A DNA stretch of 64,000 bases from Nocardioides massiliensis (GTDB lineage: Bacteria > Actinomycetota > Actinomycetes > Propionibacteriales > Nocardioidaceae), in NCBI RefSeq assembly GCF_030811215.1, contig NZ_JAUSQM010000001.1:806001-870000 (forward strand), in the 5' to 3' direction. A program made the position numbers and the translations under genes. The notes under the pieces are model-generated. The model was not told the origin of the DNA, searched no databases, and was given only the letters and a program-made list of their open reading frames with translations. Below, one piece after another: positions 57,671 through 64,000 of this stretch (its first letter is position 1; each line of letters begins with the position of its first letter).

Positions 57671-58581
57671 GCTGCGGTCCCTTCGGGGGCGAGGTGCTGG
57701 TCGCGCTGGCTGACCGCGGTGAGCTGGAGGAACATCTCCTCCAGGCCCCCGCCGTCGGCGGCGCGCAGCTCGGTGACGGCGACCCCGGCGGCGTGCGCCG
57801 TGCGTCCGGCGGTCGCGGGGTCGGCGTCGGTGACAACGGCGCCGTCGGAGACGACTGCCTCCAGACCAGCCCGCTCGAGCGCGGTCGCGAGAGCGGCGAG
57901 GTCGTCGGAGCGGACGAAGGTGCGTCCGTTGGCGAGCAGCTCGTCCTTGGTGCCACTGGCGACGATCCGGCCGTTGCCGATGACGACGATGTCGTCGGCC
58001 ACGACCTCGATCTCGTGCAGCAGATGGGAGGAGAGCAGCACCGTGCCGCCCTGGTCGGCGAACCCGCGCAACAGGTCGCGCATCCACCGGATGCCGGCGG
58101 GGTCGAGGCCGTTGGCGGGCTCGTCGAGGATCAGCACCTCGGGGTCGCCGATGAGGGCGGAGGCGATGCCGAGCCGCTGGCGCATGCCCAGGGAGTAGTC
58201 GCGCAGGCGACGGTCGGCCTCCTTCGGCGTGAGGCTGACCAGGTCCAGCATCGCATCGACCCGGGTCCGCGGTAGCCCCATCGTCGCGGCGGCGATGCGG
58301 AGGATCTCGCGGCCGGTCCGGCCGGCGTGCTGGGCCGAGGCGTCCAACAGCACCCCCACCTCGCGGCCGGGGTTGGGCAGGTCGGTGAACCGGCGCCCCA
58401 GCACCCGCGTCGTACCGCTGGTCGGCGGGGTCAGCCCGGCCACCATCCGCAGGCTGGTGGACTTGCCCGCGCCGTTGGGGCCGAGGAAGCCCGTGACCCG
58501 CCCGGGCGCGGCGGTGAAGGACACGTCGTCGACGGCCGTGACGGCGCCGTACCTCTTGGTGAGGGACTCGAGGATGATCAT
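57667..58581 (-). CDS. ABC transporter ATP-binding protein
   Basis: A 304-aa ATPase: Walker A GPNGAGKS, signature YSLGMRQRLGIA, Walker B VLILDEPANGLDP and H-loop SSHLLHE, plus a C-terminal DrrA-like extension. It pairs with the permease downstream. ATG 58581. Confidence 0.93.
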   Translation of the reverse strand: MIILESLTKRYGAVTAVDDVSFTAAPGRVTGFLGPNGAGKSTSLRMVAGLTPPTSGTTRVLGRRFTDLPNPGREVGVLLDASAQHAGRTGREILRIAAATMGLPRTRVDAMLDLVSLTPKEADRRLRDYSLGMRQRLGIASALIGDPEVLILDEPANGLDPAGIRWMRDLLRGFADQGGTVLLSSHLLHEIEVVADDIVVIGNGRIVASGTKDELLANGRTFVRSDDLAALATALERAGLEAVVSDGAVVTDADPATAGRTAHAAGVAVTELRAADGGGLEEMFLQLTAVSQRDQHLAPEGTAA

Positions 58582-58658
58582 GGCGTCCAGCCAACCGCGG
58601 ACGAGGCCTCCCCCGCTTCCGGCGGACCCCTGGATGCTCCCCTGACGCGACCCCGAGA

Positions 58659-59465
58659 TCAGGTCGGGGTCACGCGGAGGGCGGCCGGGGAGCCCGGGGT
58701 CGGGAACCAGCGCCACACCACCGCCGACTGCGCCAACGTCCAGGCGTTGTTGCACACCCAGTACGCGAGCAGCGCGACCGGCACGAAGCCGCCGGCGACG
58801 AGGACGCCGGCGGCCGAGAGACCCGGCAGCATCCGCTGCACCTGGGCCATCGCCTCCGGGACGTCGGCGAGCACCGTGGTGGGCAGCACGAAGAACCGCT
58901 GGGTGACGCACGACAGCAGCGCCGCGGTGAGCGCCAGGCCGGCCACGACCATCAGGTGCCCGGGACCGGCGCCGGCGTACCCGCGGTCCGCCAGGGGTAC
59001 GCCGGCGATCGTCGCCGCGCCGAGCGAAGCGACCAGGCTCGCATCCATCGCGCCGGTGGTCGTGCCCGCCGCCGCGTCGGAGATCAGGTGGAACAGCCCG
59101 ATCCACACCGGCAGCTGGAGCAGCAGCGGCAGGCAGCCGAGTCGAGAGGCGCCGTGCTCGCGGGCCAGCGCTCGGCGCTGCTCCATGAACACCCGCATCG
59201 TTTCGGGGTCGCGGGCATCGAGTGCCGTGCGGTGCCGATCGGCGAGGGCCTTGAGGTGGGGTCGCATGCGGGCGCTGGTGTGGGCGGCGCGTACGCCGTG
59301 CACGACCAGCGGCAGCAGGAGGAGGCGGACACCGACGACGAGCGCGGCGATGCACAGCACCCAGGTCAGGCCCGCGTCCGGGGCGAGACCAACGTTGGTG
59401 GCGACGGTGTGCGCCGCGGCGAGCACGGCGGCGAGGGCATGGGTGAACGGGTCGAGGATGGACAT
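58659..59465 (-). CDS. YidC/Oxa1-family membrane protein insertase
   Basis: A 268-aa insertase-like protein with five helices: LTWVLCIAALVVGVRLLLLPLV, LPLLLQLPVWIGLFHLI and C-terminal LLAYWVCNNAWTLAQSAVVW. It is a second, YidC-like paralogue of the type found beside DUF6412 genes in actinobacteria, not the rnpA-linked yidC. Confidence 0.88.
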   Translation of the reverse strand: MSILDPFTHALAAVLAAAHTVATNVGLAPDAGLTWVLCIAALVVGVRLLLLPLVVHGVRAAHTSARMRPHLKALADRHRTALDARDPETMRVFMEQRRALAREHGASRLGCLPLLLQLPVWIGLFHLISDAAAGTTTGAMDASLVASLGAATIAGVPLADRGYAGAGPGHLMVVAGLALTAALLSCVTQRFFVLPTTVLADVPEAMAQVQRMLPGLSAAGVLVAGGFVPVALLAYWVCNNAWTLAQSAVVWRWFPTPGSPAALRVTPT

Positions 59466-59535
59466 GGGAGCTCCTGGGGTCGGGCGGACGGGGGTCGTCT
59501 GCTCGTCGACCGGGCACGAAGCGCCGGGACGAGCC

Positions 59536-59838
59536 TCAGACCAGGCCGGGCGCCCGGGGCTGGAGCGGGTGGCGGGGGACGTCGGTGACGCGGGCCGGGA
59601 GGTACGCCGGGGCACGGCGCCGGGCGCGCGGGTGCGCCGTACGCGCGGTGCAGGTCGGGGCGGCGAGGACTCCTCGCTCGACCAGGACGGCGGCCATGGC
59701 CGCCGCGACCAGGCCGACGGCGATGGCCGTGGGGCTCTCGGTCGCTCCGAACGCGAGCGCCGGGGCGAGCACACCGACCACCGCGGACAACACCCAGAGC
59801 AGCGCGGGACGCGCACGCAGGGAGGCGGTGGCAGGCAC
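59536..59838 (-). CDS. DUF6412 membrane protein
   Basis: A 100-aa protein with two hydrophobic helices (LLWVLSAVVGVLAPALAF, AIAVGLVAAAMAAVLVE) and an Arg/Pro-rich tail, matching DUF6412 upstream of YidC-like genes. GTG 59838. Unknown function, possibly a YidC partner. Confidence 0.7.
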   Translation of the reverse strand: MPATASLRARPALLWVLSAVVGVLAPALAFGATESPTAIAVGLVAAAMAAVLVERGVLAAPTCTARTAHPRARRRAPAYLPARVTDVPRHPLQPRAPGLV

Positions 59839-59861
59839 GAGATGATCGTACGGCGTGGCGG

Positions 59862-60131
59862 TCAGCCGATGCGGCGGATCCGGATCGGCCCCTTCACACG
59901 GGCGAGGTCGACCACCTCGCCACCCTGGGTGATCTCCACCCGGCCCTCGGTGACCAGCCCGCCTGCCGCCGCCCGCGCCGGCTCCATCAGCTCGCGCCAT
60001 CCGTCACCCTCGCCACCCCGCGCCGCGTGGACCGCGCGGGCCGCCTCCGACGGGCAGATCGTCGCGCCGGCGGCACGCTGGTCGAGCAGGTCGAGGATGG
60101 TCGTGCGCAGGTCGTCGTCGAGGTCGGGCAC
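59862..60131 (-). CDS. DUF3253 protein
   Basis: An 89-aa winged-helix-like protein with the DUF3253 pattern: ILDLLDQRAAGATICPSEAAR, WRELMEPARAAAGGLVTEGR and GPIRIRRI. GTG 60131. Function unknown, probably nucleic-acid binding. Confidence 0.8.
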   Translation of the reverse strand: MPDLDDDLRTTILDLLDQRAAGATICPSEAARAVHAARGGEGDGWRELMEPARAAAGGLVTEGRVEITQGGEVVDLARVKGPIRIRRIG

Positions 60132-60149
60132 GGCAGGAGGGTTCCCGGC

Positions 60150-60446
60150 TCAGCGCCTCCCCACGCTGAGCTCGAGCTCCACGTCGGCGTCGACCTCGAG
60201 GCCGAGCGGGCGGCGTACGGCGTCCTTGAGCGGAACCAGGTAGCGACCGTCCTTCGGGAAGAGCGCGGTGGTGAACTCGATCTCATCGATGCGCACGATC
60301 ACCGGCACCTGGCCCCAGTACTCGATGCCCTGCGCCGCGACCTTGATGTCGTCGGAGTCCTCCTCGTCGAGCCGAACGAAGTAGAACGGCGCGGGACCGC
60401 GCCACTCGACCACCGGTCCGACGAGGGTGAAGTCCAGCGCCTCCAT
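60150..60446 (-). CDS. DUF1905 protein
   Basis: A 98-aa beta-rich protein of the DUF1905 family: [50 protein letters not shown] and [16 protein letters not shown] 60446. Function unknown. Confidence 0.85.
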   Translation of the reverse strand: MEALDFTLVGPVVEWRGPAPFYFVRLDEEDSDDIKVAAQGIEYWGQVPVIVRIDEIEFTTALFPKDGRYLVPLKDAVRRPLGLEVDADVELELSVGRR

Positions 60447-60538
60447 CGCGTCAGTATCCGCGCGACCCGCCCGACCGCGCCAGGCACCCGGAGACTTGCG
60501 ACTGGCCCGCTCACCGGCCGCGGTGTGTACTGGGTCAC

Positions 60539-61738
60539 ATGGACCCCGAGGGCCTGCGCGCCCAGGTTGCCGACTCCTGGCACCTCTCTGCCGCGTCCGG
60601 TGTGGACGCGGGCCAGGTCGACGTGCCCATCACCCTCGACGAGTCCTCACTGCAGGACCGGCGCCAGGCGCACCCGCTCGCTCGCGTCTTCCCGCTGCTC
60701 GACGACGTCCTCGGCCAGGCAGCACGCGACACCGACGCGTTGATGGCGGTCAGCGACGCGGAGGGCCAGCTGCTCTGGGTGTGCGGCTCGCCGTCGACGT
60801 TGCGTCGCGCCGAGTCCATCGGGTTCGTCGAGGGGTCGAACTGGGACGAGCGGCTCGCCGGCACCAACGCGCCCGGGCTCGCTCTCCGCCTCGACCAGCC
60901 CGCCCAGATCCGGCGCAGCGAGCACTTCCGGCAGTCCGTGAAGCAGTGGAGCTGCGTCGCGACGCCGATCCACGACCCCACCTCCTCCGCGCTGCTCGGC
61001 GTCCTCGACATCACCGGCAACGACGACATCGCGATCCCCCAGACGATGGCGATGGTGCGCGCCGCCGCGCGGATGGCCGAGGCCGAGCTCGCGCGCGATC
61101 TCGCGCTGCGCGTCGAGCCACCCGCACCGACGCACAGCGGCTTCCACCTCGTGCTGGAGACACTCGGCCGCAACGACGCCCTGCTCGCCATCGACGACGG
61201 GCGCGGCCACCGCCACGACCTGCGACTCTCGCCCCGGCACAGCGAGATCGTGCTGCTGCTCGCCGCCGCCCCCCGCGGCCTCTCCGGCGACGAGCTGGCG
61301 ATCCTCGTCTACGAGAACGACGCGACGTCCTCGACCCTGCGGGCCGAGCTCAACCGGCTGCGCCACCTGCTCGGCGACGAGCTGCTCGCGTCGCGCCCCT
61401 ACCGCTTGGCCGCGACGGTGTCCGGCGACTGGCTGGGCTTGGAGGCGCACCTCGCCGCGGGCGACGTCCGGCACGCCCTGCGCGCCTACCGCGGTCCGCT
61501 CCTCCCGCGGTCGACCGCGCCCGGCGTCGTCCGGCTGCGCGAGCAGCTGCACTCCGCCGTGCGGGCCGGCGTCCTGCGCAGTGGCGAGACCGACCTGCTG
61601 TCGAGCTGGACGCGGTCGGGGTGGGGCAGCGACGACTACGAGGCCTGGCTCGCGCAGCGGGCCGCGACCTCGGCCGACTCGCCCATGCGCGTGCTGGTCG
61701 AGACCCAGATCGCGCGCCTCGACCGCGAGCTGGGCTGA
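60539..61738 (+). CDS. GAF-domain transcriptional regulator of the aldehyde dehydrogenase locus
   Basis: A 399-aa regulator. The N-terminal region resembles AcoR/DhaR sensors ([17 protein letters not shown]), followed by a GAF domain ([44 protein letters not shown]). It lacks a sigma-54 AAA+ module. The C-terminal part has a winged-helix region ([20 protein letters not shown] ... [17 protein letters not shown]). It lies 98 nt upstream of aldH and probably activates it. Confidence 0.85.
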   Translation: MDPEGLRAQVADSWHLSAASGVDAGQVDVPITLDESSLQDRRQAHPLARVFPLLDDVLGQAARDTDALMAVSDAEGQLLWVCGSPSTLRRAESIGFVEGSNWDERLAGTNAPGLALRLDQPAQIRRSEHFRQSVKQWSCVATPIHDPTSSALLGVLDITGNDDIAIPQTMAMVRAAARMAEAELARDLALRVEPPAPTHSGFHLVLETLGRNDALLAIDDGRGHRHDLRLSPRHSEIVLLLAAAPRGLSGDELAILVYENDATSSTLRAELNRLRHLLGDELLASRPYRLAATVSGDWLGLEAHLAAGDVRHALRAYRGPLLPRSTAPGVVRLREQLHSAVRAGVLRSGETDLLSSWTRSGWGSDDYEAWLAQRAATSADSPMRVLVETQIARLDRELG

Positions 61739-61795
61739 GGCGGGAGACCGGGCGGCGGGTCGGCGCAACGTGGTTGCAACCTCGGCGTCCCTACG

Positions 61796-61809
61796 GTGAC
61801 GGGCGTCAC
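61796..61809. promoter_or_regulatory. palindrome upstream of aldehyde dehydrogenase
   Basis: GTGACGGGCGTCAC, 27 nt before ATG 61837, in the gap between the regulator and aldH. A candidate operator for the GAF regulator. Confidence 0.4.
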
Positions 61810-61836
61810 ATCCCGTCACTTCCCGTTGGAGCAGAC

Positions 61837-63359
<1,523 letters not shown>

Positions 63360-63360
<1 letters not shown>

Positions 63361-63737
63361 TGCAACGCGTCGCGGTCACCGGTGAGGCGGCGGAGCTGAT
63401 CCGCCGCCTCACCGCGACGCACGGCCCGGTCATGTTTCATCAGTCCGGCGGGTGCTGCGACGGGTCGTCGCCGATGTGCTACCCCGACGGGGAGTTCCGG
63501 CTCGGTGACGCCGACGTACACCTCGGCGACCTCGACGTCGGTCTCGACCGGCCGGTGCCGGTGTGGATGTCGAAGGCGCAGTTCGCCTATTGGCAGCACA
63601 CCCACCTCACCATCGACGTGGTCACGGGCCGGGGGGCGGGGTTCTCGCTGGAGGCGCCCGAGGGGGTGCGGTTCCTCATCCGGTCGCGGTTGATCACCGA
63701 TGCGGAGTACGCCGCGGCGGGGGACGCGCCGGGCTGA
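63360..63737 (+). CDS. DUF779 protein
   Basis: A 125-aa protein with FHQSGGCCDGSSPMCYPDGEF and WMSKAQFAYWQHTHLTIDVV, diagnostic of DUF779, always near acetaldehyde dehydrogenases. Cys-rich; possibly a metal-binding accessory. Coupled by TGATG. Confidence 0.92.
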
Positions 63738-63767
63738 ACGGTGATCTCGCGTGCCCCATCCGCACCA

Positions 63768-63815
63768 CTCGTCGACCGAAACCGGGCGCCGGGGGCGTCA
63801 GTTTCGTTCGACGAG
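63768..63815. terminator. hairpin between convergent DUF779 and menB
   Basis: CTCGTCGACCGAAAC / GTTTCGTTCGACGAG, 15-bp arms with one mismatch. Likely a bidirectional terminator. Confidence 0.6.
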
Positions 63816-63855
63816 CGGGCGTGTCGTTAGTCGGGCGGTGAAACTGCCGCGGATG

Positions 63856-64000
63856 TCAGTAGTACCAGGGGTACGGCGACCAGTCGGGGTCGCGCTTCTC
63901 GACGAACTGGTCGCGGCCCTCCTGGGCCTCGTCGGTCATGTAGGCCAGGCGGGTGGTCTCGCCGGCGAAGAGCTGCTGGCCGACCAGGCCGTCGTCGATG
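63856..64000 (-). CDS. menB: 1,4-dihydroxy-2-naphthoyl-CoA synthase, C-terminal end
   Basis: The last 48 codons of a minus-strand gene entering from the right: [37 protein letters not shown]. This C terminus is diagnostic of MenB (crotonase fold, menaquinone biosynthesis). The rest lies outside the window. Confidence 0.92.
   Translation of the reverse strand, partial: IDDGLVGQQLFAGETTRLAYMTDEAQEGRDQFVEKRDPDWSPYPWYY

Overview
The window is chromosomal DNA of a high-GC actinobacterium, most likely Nocardioidaceae or a close relative. The signs are many GTG starts, an F420-type luciferase-like oxidoreductase, a TreX/TreY/TreZ cluster, TadA paired with its actinobacterial partner protein, a DUF6412-YidC pair, and an intergenic REP-like repeat built on cctcgtccctcggyggcactcgacgag. 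The genus is an inference; no rRNA or marker phylogeny is available here.

Layout. (1) 1-8360, host genes: the end of a CoxE-like VWA gene, its MoxR ATPase, ohr with divergent ohrR, an LLM oxidoreductase, a lipoprotein, an SDR, a phytoene-dehydrogenase-like FAD enzyme and an MFS exporter. (2) About 8431-10066: an IS110-family element lying against a REP repeat, with a long 5' noncoding end that could hold a bridge RNA. (3) 10648-41128: a 30.5 kb integrative element in the 3' end of tRNA-Ser(CGA). A 14-bp direct repeat marks both ends and each end carries a pair of GACACGCAACG arm repeats. The tyrosine integrase lies beside the tRNA. (4) 41116-64000, host genes: tRNA-Ser, tadA, upp, pntB-pntAB-pntAA, SMP-30, lipoproteins, an M15 peptidase, treX-treY-treZ, a desaturase, an ABC exporter, YidC, a GAF regulator, aldehyde dehydrogenase with DUF779, and the 3' end of menB.

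The element. Maintenance functions are a PrimPol-SF3 helicase preceded by an iteron-flanked AT-rich patch (candidate origin), a Replic_Relax-like protein, an excisionase-like HTH protein, a serine recombinase and the integrase. There is no tailed-phage structural gene, terminase or FtsK/TraB translocase, so it resembles a mobilizable AICE-type element or an unusual non-tailed virus or satellite. Candidate conflict genes are an EcoRI-type adenine methylase (3' frameshift) overlapping a DUF262-HNH nuclease; a three-gene run of TDG/Mug-type glycosylase, Fe(II)/2OG dioxygenase and an RNxxxH HEPN-like protein; and a Ser/Thr kinase. A 942-aa secreted protein and several one-helix membrane proteins are unexplained.

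Three features unify the element and look new to me. First, a short Cys-containing module (FH-x-n-G-x-P-x-PC-x4-6-C ... HF-x-TEE-x-A) sits at the N terminus of five element proteins, fused to a SprT-like protease, a DUF3820 domain or unknown cores, and apparently at the C terminus of the Replic_Relax protein. Second, a motif [GAT]C[CT]GATAG[TC] recurs 17-65 nt upstream of eleven element start codons and before several non-coding hairpin units. It looks like an element-wide promoter class. Third, at least two of the non-coding units (28.6-28.85 kb) share one design: motif, long perfect stem, loop of about 31 nt with a conserved GGG-CTT-ACACCC core, U-tract. They are candidate small RNAs.
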